A DNA stretch of 64,000 nucleotides, from contig CM047425.1 in the NCBI GenBank assembly GCA_026168455.1, positions 21,964,648 through 22,028,647 of the forward strand. Direction: 5' to 3'. A program made the translations under genes and the position numbers. Of this stretch, positions 33,960 to 45,302 are shown piece after piece. Source of the DNA: Theocolax elegans. Lineage: Eukaryota > Arthropoda > Insecta > Hymenoptera > Cerocephalidae. The number at the start of each line of letters is the position of its first letter. Positions within the stretch are counted from its first letter, which is position 1. The notes below the pieces were generated by a model. The model worked only from the letters and a program-made list of their open reading frames with translations. It was not told where the DNA came from and searched no databases.

Positions 33960-36650
33960 CAGTCGACTCTCGATTTAGGGCCGGGTACGGGGCTGTAGGG
34001 GTAGCCGATTCTAAGAAATAGACTGTCCCCACTCCTTGCGCTTCGTAAGGAACTTGTGCGTTTTCGCAATTGGTTTCTCTCGCTCGATTTAAGGCCGCTC
34101 GTATAGCTACGATATTATGCCGATTTTCACTACTTTTATTTATATAGTTTGCTTTGATCTGTACAATAACTTACTAGTACATATTCAGCTATCGAATATA
34201 GTGTGCGCATATATATCCATACTTATAAATATCCATATAAATATCCATATAAATTATCCATATACATAATTGTGAAATAAAGTTAATTACATTACATAAT
34301 ATGGAAAATACAAGAAAACGTAAATATTATAAAGATAGCTCGACAGAGCTAGCAAATAGTATGGATGACATTTCGAGCAAAAAAATACAATTGATTCCAA
34401 AAAGTAACAGAAAAAGGTTCACATTGCAAGAAAAAGCAGATATTTTGAGAGAAGCCGAAATGAAAAGTGCAAGAGAAATTAACGAAATGTATAAAGTTAG
34501 TGATAGATTATTGCGAAAATGGAAGCAACAGAAATATGATATAAACAAAGTGTTATTGAAGGAAACCGTTGCCTCTAATATTGTTAGTAAACCAAATGAA
34601 TTAGATAATACATTATATGTTTGGTTAATAAATGCTTTGAATAAAGGGATTCCTGTGACCGGTACAATTATTCAAGCAAAGGCACGTCAGATCAACGAAG
34701 AATTAGATGGTAATCCAGATTTTAAAGCTAGTGACGGGTGGTTGACAAATTGGAAAAAACGTAAAAACGTTAAAATTTTAAAAGTGACAGGTAACGTATA
34801 TAGCGATTAAACTATTCTTGACGAACAATAAATTTTTGGGTTTTTAAAGGTAGATCCCTGTAATTTGGCCAGCGCATCTCCTTAATTTTAAGCATAAAAA
34901 AGCAATAAAAAATTATTTTATATATCTGATAATAAAAAATGAATTTCTTATAATTATTTTCTATTATGTATACATATTTTTTTTTATTTCAAGGGGAAAA
35001 ATTATCTTCTGACAAAAAAGCTGCTGAGGATTACAAAATTATATTTAAACAAATTATTGCAACAAAAGCATTAATAAGGGCGCAAGTATTTAATTTTGAT
35101 GAAAGTAGTTTGTACTTTAAGCAAGTACCGAACAAATCTTTTGTTCCAAAAGATACTGCCCAATTCTCTGGTACGAAAAAACGGTTAGAAAGATTGACTG
35201 TAGCTGCTTGTTGTAACGCTGATGGGTCGTTTAAATTACCACTTGTTTTAATTGGAAAATCTAAAAATCCTCGGTGTTTACACAATTTAAATAAATCACA
35301 CTTACCTGTTTATTATACAAATCAGAAGAATGCTTGGATGGATACAAGCATTTTCGAACATTGGTTTAGAAATGAATTCGTACCAAAAACAAAGATATTT
35401 TTAATGTCGCATAATCTACCGTTGCAAGCCATATTAATTGTGGATAACTGTAAAGCACACAAATTCATAAAAGTTGATGATTTTGAAGTTGCATTTTTTC
35501 CACCTAACGTGACATCGCTTATACAGCCCCTCGATCAAGGAGTTCTTCAAGCTTTAAAGCTTAAATATCAAATGTTATTGATTAAATCAATTCTAAATAA
35601 ACTAAAAGAAGATATTTCTTTTATTGATTGTTTAAAAACTATTAACATAAAAAATGTTATAAATTGGAGTTCTGAAGCATGGAATACCTTAGATACAAAA
35701 ACGATTTATAAATGTTGGAAACCACTTTGGCCAGTAGAAAGTAAGGATGTAGCTACGCAAACTGGAAATGAATCATCTGATATTATCTCTTTAATAGGTA
35801 ATCCAATCGGCTTTGAGCCCGAGAATAGTTTACAACAAACTCAAAAAAACAATGTACAAGATTTATTAAAAATCATGCGAAATATTGAAGGGTACGAGTA
35901 TGTTACTGCAGAAGATATTTTGGATTGGACAAATAAGACAATGAAAGGTACATATAAGTATAAAAAATAAATAAATAAATTTGGACATAAAACATTAATT
36001 TTTATGAATCGTCATGTCTGCCTCTTAATTACTACATAACATAGTATTTTTCTTAAAAATTCAAGATATTTTCTTATATGAATCGATTTATCAACATTCA
36101 CTGTTAAGTTTCTGTCAATTTTAATGATTAAGTCCATTTTAATTATTTTGCAGAAATGACTGATTCTTACACAAACGAAGAAATAATTCGTCAGGTACGG
36201 TCATCAGAGGAGGAGTTTCATGTAAATTTAAATACAACTAGTCAAAAAGAAATTGTTTCCTCATGCGTTCACCCTGTTGAATTCAATTTTTTATCTTCAT
36301 CGAATGAATTATTATATTGAACTCAAGAGACTTTTTAATATGTACTTACGATATCTTACTTTGTATATTATTTTTTACTTATTTGTATTATTTATTTGAG
36401 AATATTTTTTTAATAAAGTTCCAGGAAACTAAAAATAATAAAAGAATTGTCTATTTAATAAAGAAAATTTAAATTGAGTCAGTATTCAAATTTTACATAG
36501 CACAAATTTAGTTTCTGGAGACGGCCCTATTTCAAGCGTGCGAAACGAAATGCTTGGCTGAGGATTAAGACGGTAGAGTGGGGGTAGCGCTCGAGCGTCT
36601 CGAAGGGGAAGAGGCCTTAAATCGAGCGGCCCTAAATCGAGAGTCGACTG
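33960..36650 (+). mobile_element. Pogo/Tigger-type DNA transposon, apparently complete
   Basis: The ends CAGTCGACTCTCGATTTAGG (33960) and its exact inverse (ending 36650) form TIRs of 24 bp (continuing GCCG). They are flanked by TA on both sides, the target duplication of the Tc1/mariner-pogo superfamily. Subterminal copies of CTCGATTTAAGGCCGCTCG lie inside both ends. Between them is one spliced transposase gene with all catalytic residues. Confidence 0.9.
34301..36320 (+). CDS. Pogo/Tigger-type transposase, three exons
   Basis: Exon 1 is 34301-34790, exon 2 is 34994-35947 and exon 3 is 36154-36320. The introns have GT/AG ends (ACAG|GTAACG to TTTCAAG; AAAG|GTACAT to TTTTGCAG), and both junctions keep the frame, giving about 536 residues. 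Residues 40-90 form an N-terminal HTH (RFTLQEKADILREAEMKSAR), and residues 105-160 a CENP-B-type HTH (DGWLTNWKKRK). The DDE_1 domain has VFNFDESSLYF (first Asp), ILIVDNCKAH (second Asp) and SLIQPLDQGV (third Asp). The C-terminal exon is acidic and ends in TGA. This enzyme cuts at the TIRs and inserts at TA. No disabling change is visible, so it may be active or recently so. Confidence 0.88.
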
Positions 36651-36788
36651 TAATATATCAACTAATTTAACTATAATAAATTCAATTAAATTAATCGTAA
36701 TAATTAAAAAGGGTTTACACATAAACATGAGGGTAATAAAGAAAACAGGATAATTAAAATATATGCGCAATTTATTCAAAAAAATATA
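36651..36788. repeat. AT-rich spacer; a TA microsatellite follows at 36801-36820
   Basis: Short spacer leading into a (TA)10 run that forms the last codons of the neighbouring minus-strand reading frame. Confidence 0.5.
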
Positions 36789-37737
36789 TTACACACAAAC
36801 ATATATATATATATATATATACACATGTATATAACTACAGGGCCGAAACCAGCAAGTGTCCGAATGGACATGCCAGTTACCGCCGATGATCCAGTCGGGG
36901 CACCCGCGATCCGCGTGACGGCACGGAAACCTTAGTTCCTTCGACCATCGCTCCAAAGTCGGGATGGGCCAAGAAGGGACCGACCCACGACATTGAGGGC
37001 ACTCACTCACCCTCATGGTCCAGCGCATGCACGACGGATGCCCATTGCCACAAACTAAATATCTAACGACGATAGGGTCCATGCACACGGGGCACTCGAA
37101 CAACTCCCGGACAAACATGCTGTTTTGCTCGCGAATGGCCTCCTCCAATCCATCGGGCAGCCAAGGAGAACCCGGGCTCACAGCCGGCGAAGCCACACCA
37201 GCAGCGGCAGGCATAGCATTGATGCTACCCGTAGGCTCCGCAGCAGACTCCAAAACCTCACGCTCACCCGACACAACCGGCTCGTCAGGTATCCGAGAGC
37301 GAGCAGGTTCACGAGGCTCAAACAGCGAGCGAGACCCCGGCAGCTCCTCCGGCATCGGGGATACGACGGCCACGCGGGCTGATACGGAACCTCGGCGTTC
37401 CTATAAAGAAGAACCACAAGCATTATACACTACAACCTTATCAGTCGACAAAGAAAAACAATAAAAATCCAAAAACGGGCATACTTACATCCCGGTTCTG
37501 TCGCCGAGCAGGTTCGCTCCGAGGCGAAGCACCTCCCGTCGGCAGTCCCGACGATCCACCAAAAGCGGTCTCCGTCACAATCGTCGGAAACGCGCTCGGC
37601 GGAGCAACACTCGACGATCCAAAGAAAAGCGGCACAAATAGCCACGCGCCAGCCATCGGGTGCGCTCCCCGAGCTACCCCGCGGCCACCACGTCCTCTAC
37701 GACCCCTACGTAAACCACTATCTGAACGCCTCTCCAT
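36789..37737 (-). CDS. SIAH-like RING protein, two exons
   Basis: Exon 1 is 37737-37489 and exon 2 is 37400-36789; donor GGGAT|GTAAGTAT, acceptor CTTTATAG, phase 0. About 286 residues. The N-terminal half is low-complexity (Arg/Gly, then Pro/Glu/Ser/Ala). A RING-like finger follows (FECPVCMDPIVVRYLVCGNG, H, then SC and CPQCRG), then a SIAH-type second zinc finger (FPCRHADRGCPDW... H..H.. C). SIAH proteins are E3 ubiquitin ligases. The sixth RING ligand, normally Cys in the SIAH pattern C-x2-C, is Trp here (CMRW), so zinc binding may be impaired. The C-terminus runs into a TA microsatellite and may be artificial; the substrate-binding SINA domain is missing. Confidence 0.65.
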
Positions 37738-37984
37738 GGTCACGCAAAAGACAGAAAAATCGAAATATATGGTACAAAACAGGCAGTGCACTAGAACAGA
37801 TACGGCAGCCAACTGACGAACCATCCAACAAGAGCATAGAAATGTACAAAAAAGGGAGACTTTTGCGCACTAAGCAATAGATAAAGACACCCAATCCTAC
37901 GTCGCCGGAACTCCAAACCCGACACTTAGAACCCGAGACACTAACTTGCGGATTCGCGCAGCAAAAATATACCAATAAGCATAG

Positions 37985-39955
37985 CGCGATAAAATAAACC
38001 CGCAGCACATTACCAACGGCAAGGAATTCACCCGCAACATAATTAACACATTAGCAATAAATAAATCTATCCATACACATTCAAGGTTTACAACCACCGT
38101 AGCAGCACCTACAGATAGGATACTTAGAGACATTTCCGACACGCCGGGACTAATAATAGAGAGCATTGCGCCCTTAGCCGTCTCCAACACCACCTGGAAA
38201 ATAATTCAGAAGACGGACCTACGATCATTCTTCTCGTATAATACCGAACTCCGCGAGGCATGGGCAAAATTAAACGGAAACTGCAGCGAAATTGCGAACC
38301 TCTGCGAACGAATCAGCGAAATGTGAAACCAGCTCGCAGAAAACGAGGCAGATACGGAACACATAATTAATTTGCTACAAGGTCATCATGCATCACGCGG
38401 AAAACGAGCAGTTTTACCGTTCATTGGCAAAATATCCAGGATCCTATTCGGCACCCTAGACAAGGACGCACTACAGGATATTCAAAACCTAATAGAAACC
38501 TCCACAAATGAAACGCACAAAGTCGCGTCCCTCCTGGCATCCCAAACGGAGGTAGTCGAATCACAACTCAACCTAACCAGCCGCAAACTATCCGAGATAA
38601 AAACGGCCCTGCAAACTCTCCACACCGAAAATTTGGCCATTCATAAAAGCGAACTAGCGCACGTCGCCGCAACCACCTTATCCGAACACATAGCAAAACA
38701 CGCCCTGGATATCGAAATCGTAACCGACGCAATCCTGTTTGCGTCCCGAGGAACCATCCACCCCCGTTTCGTACCCTCCAACTTGATAGAAAACACCCTA
38801 CAAGCCGCCCGGCAAGCCTCACCCAGCACCACATTCCCCCTAGAAGAAGCAAACTCAATCCTGCAATTATTCGACATAGCCGAAGTAAAAATCGCCTTTA
38901 TAAGGACCCACTTGATCTATATCATAAATATACCGCTCTTAAACCCTCAGAGATTTCAATTGTTTAAAGCCACCCCTCCACCTATGAAACGAACATTAGA
39001 AAACATCACGAATATATACGCATACATTTACCCGGAGCACCAACTTTTCGCCGCAAGCGAGAGAAGCAACACTTACGCGCCATTCACGATCGATGCGGTT
39101 AATAATTGCAAAAAATTAAACACACTGCACATCTGTAAAAACAACGAACCTTTTCGGGACATTAAGGAATATTCACCATGTGAAATCCGTCTAGCTACAG
39201 GTACCACAGCAAACAATTTAAACAATTGCGGGATAAAAATCATTAATCGCGTAGAAACCTTTTAGGCCCGCCTACACAATCCTAACACATGGGCATACTC
39301 GACACCTCAGGAAGAACCCATATTCATAAAATGCAAAGACAGCGACTACGCGACATACACACTAAAAGGGCCCGGGCTCCTTAAATTAACCGAGGGATGC
39401 ACCGCGCACACCGCCGACACACGATTAACCTCCACCCACTCGGCTTACACAACTCAATATACAGACGTGTTTTCAATAAACGAGAACGCAAACATCAAAC
39501 ACCTTATAAATAATCTCATGCTTACTCGCGAAAACGCAGACTCCTTAAAAGAAATCCTAAGAACCGAAAAACTAACCATCGCCAACACGCACAGCGACGT
39601 GCAGAGCGACGCGCTCAAATCCGGTCTAACATTGCATGAAATAGCGCAAAAAGCGCGAACGCTAAGCGAATACAAATCAGTGAAAAACAGTCTTCGCATT
39701 TTCAAATACACATCCGGGTCCTTCGGAGCGACCATCATAGAATTATCTATATTATTAATTGTGGCATGGAAGGTAATACTCCCAAAATGTCGCGAACACA
39801 AGAGACACGCGAGCATCAATCTAGTAGCTCACGTAAACCCAATTCATTTGAAGCAACTACTTAACAGCACCATGATTGTAAACGCAAACTCAAAAGAGCT
39901 GACCGACCGAATTCAAGAAATATCGGTCACCGAGCCACATGACTACCATGCATGA
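37985..39955 (+). pseudogene. Baculovirus-F-type retroviral envelope, with in-frame stops
   Basis: A single plus-strand frame covers the stretch and is interrupted by TGA at 38324-38326 and TAG at 39263-39265. A furin-type site (RGKR, 38396-38407) is followed by a small hydrophobic-glycine fusion-peptide-like segment (PFIGKISRILFG) and long helical heptad regions. A Cys-rich ectodomain and a transmembrane segment near 39730-39780 (IIELSILLIVAWKVIL) with a basic cytoplasmic tail follow. This is the architecture of F-like envelope proteins of insect errantivirus-type elements, which mediate membrane fusion. The signal-peptide end is not clear, and no gag or pol lies adjacent. It is followed by AAAAGGAAG, a possible polypurine tract. 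Confidence 0.7.
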
Positions 39956-40388
39956 TATACAAAAGGAAGCCGAGTAAGCAAACAGCAGCTTCGTAGCTCG
40001 GGCTCCCACTATACTATATACAATATTACACCTTTATACCTATGTTAAGTTAACACTTTATTTCAGATTAAAAGAAAATTCACATTTTACAGTACTCACA
40101 CACAACACAAATACATATAATACATAATTCATTATAAAAGAAATAAATCGTTTGTAACGCAAATACACAAACATATAGATCATTAATACAAAAAGAAAAT
40201 TGTACGACAAGTAGAAAGGCCTACGAAAACAAATGTAAAATGGCACGCGGCCATACACCCACACACAAAAAAACACACCATCCACACCACACACATAATT
40301 CGTATGCAAAAAAAATTTTTTCTTTCTATTCACACTTAACCAAACGACTAAACCGACGACGAGGACGTCGCCGCCGCGGCTTCGGACG
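39956..40388. other. Spacer, CA-rich, possible LTR remnant
   Basis: It directly follows the envelope relic and may include part of its LTR, but no second LTR is present in the window to confirm this. A CACACA-rich stretch lies at about 40255-40300. Confidence 0.35.
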
Positions 40389-40930
40389 TGTAACGTACGA
40401 TCCAAGATCATGTTGGATCTTCGTGTACCGCGCAATACTTCAATTATCGCAGCAAAACCATTCGCGATGGCGCAATAAATAGTTGAGCGTCATATTGCAT
40501 TCGGTCCGATCGACAGCGAAGATCGTTGACGTCGCGCTGACCGCGCAGCCTTCGCGGAAAGCTACTCGGACGCGATTCGTCCAATAAGCTATAGATACTT
40601 GTTGCCAGGCCAATATTGCATCCATAGCAATTTTGGCACTGCCCACGGAGTATCTACGGAAAAACCCCGAATCCACGCAGCAAGGAAACGCTGACTCCAG
40701 GAGCCTCCCACCACAGGCGGAACGCTCCTCGAGCAGCCGATCCGCCGAATTCGTGGCTGAACAAAGCCAGCGCCCAGACGAGGTGGACACAGATCAGACC
40801 CAGCGTCCAGACGAAGCGGTCACACAAGAGAACAGAATCAGCGTCCAGACCAGACGGGACAGAACAGATTCAACGCACAGACGAAGCGATCGAACAGAGG
40901 AGATCCGTTGACGCACCACCATCGACGCAC
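40389..40930. repeat. Third copy of the 540-bp GC-rich module
   Basis: Near-identical to the module in the 1.67-kb duplication (about 23087 and 24750), starting GTAACGTACGATCCAAGATC. Here it is followed by GCACCACCATCGACGCACGA and an AC microsatellite, where the other copies continue differently. Confidence 0.8.
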
Positions 40931-40944
40931 GAATAAATAGGCTC

Positions 40945-42519
40945 ACACACACACACACACACAGATGGGACGACATCATGCTGTCCCTGCAGCACTTCCA
41001 AGTGCCACTCTATCCCAGGGAGGTCACCTCGAGTTACCTGACTGACCGTACTCTGCTCTACGACACCGACGACGGTGTGCACTCCCACAACATCACGGGA
41101 GGCGTGCCGCAGGGTTCGGTCATTGGGCCCCTACTCTGGAACGCTGTCTATGACGGCCTGCTTAGGCAGCAACTTCCGGAGGGAGTCTCGATGGTGGCTT
41201 TCGCGGACGACGTGGCGCTAGTGGTGGTCGCAAAGAGTGTCGAAGAGATCGAATATCTCGGAGACGTCTCTATAGAAGTGATCGCCACTTGGCTGAGAGA
41301 CCACGGACTTAGTCTGGCGGCGGAAAAAACGGAGGCGGTGCTCATCTCTCGCACAAAAAAGGAGAGGACCGCCACCTTCACGGTAGGTAAAGAACGGATA
41401 CGGTCGGTGAAAACGTTGAAGTATTTAGGGGTCACAGTAGACGCGCGGCTGTCGTTCAAACACCATCTCGCGAACGCAGGCTCAAAGGCGACAAAGGTGG
41501 CCCGTGCGCTGGCGGGCATCATGCCCAACATCGGGGGACCCCAGCAACCGCGAAGGTCTCTTCTTGCCTCGGTGGTGAGCTCCGTAATTTTATACGGAGC
41601 TCCTATCTGGGCTGATGCCCTGAACAGGCACAAGAGCTTTGGGGCTCCGTGCCAGAGAGCCTGCAGGATAGCTGCGCTAAGAGTGGCCCGGGCGTACCGA
41701 ACCGTATCTGACATTGCGCTCTCGGTGGTCGCGGGGACCGCCCCCTTCGACCTCCTGGCAGCCGAGAGAGCTGAAAGACACCGTGAGGGTGGGCAACGCC
41801 TAGAAGAGAACCGCTGCCACAACCGATGGTCATTGCGGACCGTAGAGGAGTGGCAGCGGAGATGGGACTCAGCCAGGGACGGCCGCTGGACCCACCGCAT
41901 CATCCCGCGGATCCGGGAGTGGGCGAGCAGGAAACACGGCTTCGTCAGTTTCCAGCTTACCCAGGTGTTGACCGGGCACGGATGCTTCCGTAGTTACCTA
42001 TTTCGTATAGGGGTCTACGGCAGCGCAGAGTGCCCGGCTTGTCCAGGGGTGGACGAAGACGTGGAACACGTCCTCCTACGGTGTCCTCGTTTCAGGGAGG
42101 AACGGGACCAATTTCAAATCACTTGGAGCGGTCCCCTCACCCATGAGGGCATCGGGGCGTGCCTGCTTGACTCCCAGGAGGGATGGAACGCGGTGGTAAC
42201 CCTCTGTACGTCCGTAGTGGACAGGCTGGGTCTCATCAGAAGAGAAGAGGAGAGAAGAGTTGCGATAGCAACATTAGTGGGCTAACCTAGCCGTTGCCTC
42301 CCCCCGCGAAGTAATGCCTTGTGGCGGTTTCCGCGGGGGAATAAAGGTAAGAAAAGAGGTGGAGTTTTAGTGGGTATGCCTATCGACATCCTTCGATAGG
42401 AGAGTCCTACACACGGGGAGTCTCGCGTGGCTCCAGTCATGGTGCATTAAGCATTTCTCCACCTCTTCGCAAAAAAAAAAAAAAAAAAAAACGCACACAC
42501 ACACACACACACACACACA
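40945..42519 (+). mobile_element. 5'-truncated R1-clade LINE inside an AC microsatellite
   Basis: (CA)n at 40950-40963 precedes the element and (AC)n at 42491-42519 follows its poly(A) tail (42471-42490). The body is the 3' part of an R1-clade LINE: RT from before motif B, the C-terminal domain and a 3' UTR with GAGGTGGAGTTTTAGTGGGT. AC-repeat flanks on both sides match the known target preference of the Waldo group within this clade. Confidence 0.8.
40978..42285 (+). CDS. R1-clade reverse transcriptase, C-terminal part
   Basis: 435 codons to a TAA; the frame is open from the CA repeat, so the first Met is not a real start. Visible in order are SSYLTDRTLLYDTDDG, GVPQGSVIGPLLWNAVYD (motif B), MVAFADDVALVVVA (catalytic FADD, motif C), LSLAAEKTEAVLIS (motif D), KTLKYLGVTVD (motif E), and a C-terminal zinc knuckle of the form C-P-A-C, H, C (AECPACPG ... 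EHVLLRCPRF). Endonuclease and the N-terminal RT are absent. The reading frame is clean, suggesting a fairly young, dead-on-arrival insertion. Confidence 0.85.
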   Translation: MLSLQHFQVPLYPREVTSSYLTDRTLLYDTDDGVHSHNITGGVPQGSVIGPLLWNAVYDGLLRQQLPEGVSMVAFADDVALVVVAKSVEEIEYLGDVSIEVIATWLRDHGLSLAAEKTEAVLISRTKKERTATFTVGKERIRSVKTLKYLGVTVDARLSFKHHLANAGSKATKVARALAGIMPNIGGPQQPRRSLLASVVSSVILYGAPIWADALNRHKSFGAPCQRACRIAALRVARAYRTVSDIALSVVAGTAPFDLLAAERAERHREGGQRLEENRCHNRWSLRTVEEWQRRWDSARDGRWTHRIIPRIREWASRKHGFVSFQLTQVLTGHGCFRSYLFRIGVYGSAECPACPGVDEDVEHVLLRCPRFREERDQFQITWSGPLTHEGIGACLLDSQEGWNAVVTLCTSVVDRLGLIRREEERRVAIATLVG

Positions 42520-42917
42520 AAAGCCTTTCTCCTAAATTAGGAAGAATAAAGGACAGTAAAAGGGACTTCATCTTTTTCATTCAACCCGATCCTCCAATCG
42601 TGCCTACCAGCTTCGGTTGGTGGCAAACCGCTACCTGAATCCCACACAATCTCAAGTTACGTACGTAACAAACTGTAAAGTTGAAGAAATTAGTTAAATT
42701 TGCACAAATTGATTTAACTATAAATAATAAGCAAAAAATAATGTAAAATATGATAAATCTATGGAAATTCATGAAATTTGTAAAAAAAATTGTCAAATTT
42801 GAAAAAAGTTGAACTGATTATATATTGTCACGGACATCGCCGCGCGACTTAAGCATATGAGAAGGAGTCAAGTGACAGATAAGAAGTGTGTAGCTGGTAT
42901 CGTCGATGCTACGTCCG
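42520..42917. other. AT-rich sequence related to the 22.5-kb array
   Basis: At about 42660-42830, sequence such as AAATTTGTAAAAAAAATTGT and GATAAATCTATGG resembles the diverged AT-rich array of the 1.67-kb unit. This suggests that the GC-rich module and the LINE sit in a third array of the same kind. Confidence 0.35.
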
Positions 42918-42995
42918 GGTGGACGGTAGCTCGATGGTCAGAGCGCGCGATTCGCACGCCGAGGTCCCGGGGTCGAATCCGCAGTCCACCTTTTT
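42918..42995 (+). tRNA. tRNA-like gene, probably degenerate
   Basis: 73 nt bounded by a perfect 7-bp acceptor-like stem (GGTGGAC with GTCCACC) and followed at once by TTTTT, a Pol III terminator. The A box (TAGCTCGATGGTCAGAGCG) and B box (GGGTCGAATCC) are good. Two extra bases lie between the acceptor and D stems, the T arm is short, and the anticodon stem pairs badly. The anticodon, possibly TCG, is uncertain. Likely a tRNA pseudogene or SINE head. Confidence 0.5.
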
Positions 42996-43384
42996 ATTTC
43001 TCGCTTCTCTCCTTTTCATACGTAACAATATAAAATTAATAAAGCAAAGAGATGAAAAGGAAGGGAACTAAAATATTGAGTTCAAATTTATGCTTAATGC
43101 ATATAATTGTAAAGATGATTAAATGGTAACGCGCGCGAGAATAAAATCTCGTTAGGTGTTGACTAACGTCGCCACCTTATCATAAAATTCGAGCAACTGA
43201 GTCGATGAAGTTGCGAGAACGAGTTACCAAGTTCGTTTCCGTGACAATATTATAAACATACATATAATTAATTAATAACTATATATTATTCATAGTTAAA
43301 AATCAGCCTATGCTAATATTATTAACTGTTCCATTCGGTTATTAAAAGCTTATTTCGGTTAATTGCACTTGCTTGACTATTATA

Positions 43385-44345
43385 TTTACCATACCATACA
43401 TTGTATTTTTTTTAATTAAACTTTTATATATTTTGCTTAAACTCTATAAAAAGTTTTTATTAATTTCCACAAAATTGATAAAGGAAACTTCTTTTTTTTA
43501 TTCTCTTTAAATAATCAATGTCTATCCTTTCCGTGCTTTACATCAATAGATAAACAATTTTATAGAATAATAATAACTCAATTGTGCAAAATTAATTTCT
43601 GCATAACTAATAAAAAGTAATTTCTCTCTTTTTTATGCTCTTTAAATAAAATAATACTTGCACCACGCGTTGGATTGCCATCTTACTTTTAAATTATACG
43701 TCTGATTTAAATTAAATAGCGTATTGCATATGCAATATTTTAAGTTTTCTTATTAAGTAAGATTTATAAGATTTATATAACGACATTATATGTTTCTAAC
43801 GAGGCCTATATGTCGAGACAGCGATTGATTTTGATTTGCTTTTGCAGTGAAATGAAGCACTAATACTTGATAACAATTTTATGGTTAAAAAGGAAATATA
43901 CACGTCCAATTCCAAATCGGAAATACTATTTAGTTTAGATGTAAAACATTAGAATGCTTTATTTGACCATATTATTTTACACGATAAACTACTAACTACC
44001 ATCGATATAAGAGGATATTAGTAGGTCAATCATAACTCGACTGAAATACTTGATCAATGGTGGTGCAAGTATTATTTTATTTAAAGAGCATAAAAAAGAG
44101 AGAAATTACTTTTTATTAGTTATGCAGAAATTAATTTTGCACAAGTGAGTTTTTATTATTCTATAAAATTGTTTATCTACTGATGTAAAGCACGGGTAGG
44201 ATAGACATTGTTTATTTAAAGAGAATAAAAAAAAAAGAAGTTTCCTTTTTATCAGTTTTGTGGAAATTAATAAAAACTTTTATAGAGTTTAAGCAAAATA
44301 TATAAAAGTTTAATTAAAAAAAATACAATGTATGGTATGGTAAAA
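43385..44345. repeat. Large inverted repeat, arms about 290 bp
   Basis: Arm 43385-43676 is repeated inverted at 44060-44345 with high identity (outer end TTTACCATACCATACA, inner end ATACTTGCACCAC). The spacer is about 380 bp. No open frame lies inside. It is a foldback element or the ends of a non-autonomous transposon; no target duplication was found. Confidence 0.8.
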
Positions 44346-45302
44346 AATACTTGTCGTTTATTGCGCTTTGATTTTAGTACTTTCTATTGCAGAAACTCTT
44401 TATGGAGTTTAAGCAAAATATAAGTAGAAATAGGATGGGAGTAATAATTAAAGATTTTTTTATCAGATAATATTTTTGAAAGTGTGATTGAAAACCATAC
44501 TTGCGAATGTTGACACCTTCGTAGAAGGTGTTTTATATAAAGCACTGTCTAGAGGCACAAATTCAACGTGTTTATAATACAGACCTAACACAAAGTATTT
44601 TTCATCCAGTCCCCACTGTTTTTTTATACCGCTATGGTTCAGCTGCATTTACGCACTTACCTTGGAGTGGTAGAAAAGTATCTCTACTTATTTCAGGATC
44701 CATCTAATCCCCTGTGAGCTGCTAAAATACAAATATTATTACATATTATACAATTGTAAAAAATTATTTTTACACATTTCTAATGCTGGACTTTTAGTTT
44801 TACAACCCTTACAAGAATTATAATACTAATCTGAATTACTATAAAAGTATCAACATTATTATTATTATTATTATTATTCCGCCATACATTGTTTGAATTT
44901 CATAAACTTGTCACTGTCACGTAATCATATTACTCATTATAATCTCAGATCCGATTTATTTATATATTTTTTGTATTAAATACGGATATTCAGTTATTAT
45001 AATAATAATGTTAATATAAGTAGTTATGCGGCCACCATGGACAGTCAAAACATGACCGACCTTGACCCCAGTGGGGGGAAGGGGGAAATGCAGTCTGTTC
45101 TAGGTGAGCCGCCGACGAGCGTATCTTCGCTGAGTCATTGATCTTACATGATATGTTTATAAACATAGCTGGGTTAAATAAAAAAAGTGTGTTTTTTGGA
45201 AATTTGAAATTTTTTTTTGTGAGTGTGTAGAGGACGCGGAACTGTGAAAGAGACTTTTTGATTTTTTTTATATCTCTTGCGAATCTCGAGCTATCGTAGT
45301 CG
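44346..45302. other. Spacer with weak gene-like signals only
   Basis: Two hints, neither firm. A minus-strand ATG at 44703 is followed by a good donor (CCAAG|GTAAGTG at 44661). A plus-strand GCCACCATGG at 45031-45040 starts a 35-codon frame with a GTGAGC inside. A short (TTA)n run lies near 44850. Confidence 0.3.

Noticed and set aside
44463..44703. Minus-strand frame of 61 codons with a nearby ATG and strong donor
   Set aside because: The donor at 44661 and the frame at 44648-44463 cannot be joined with a supported acceptor; no domain is seen.
45031..45144. Perfect GCCACCATGG start context opening a 35-codon frame
   Set aside because: No recognisable product, no supported second exon and no promoter; a chance match is possible.
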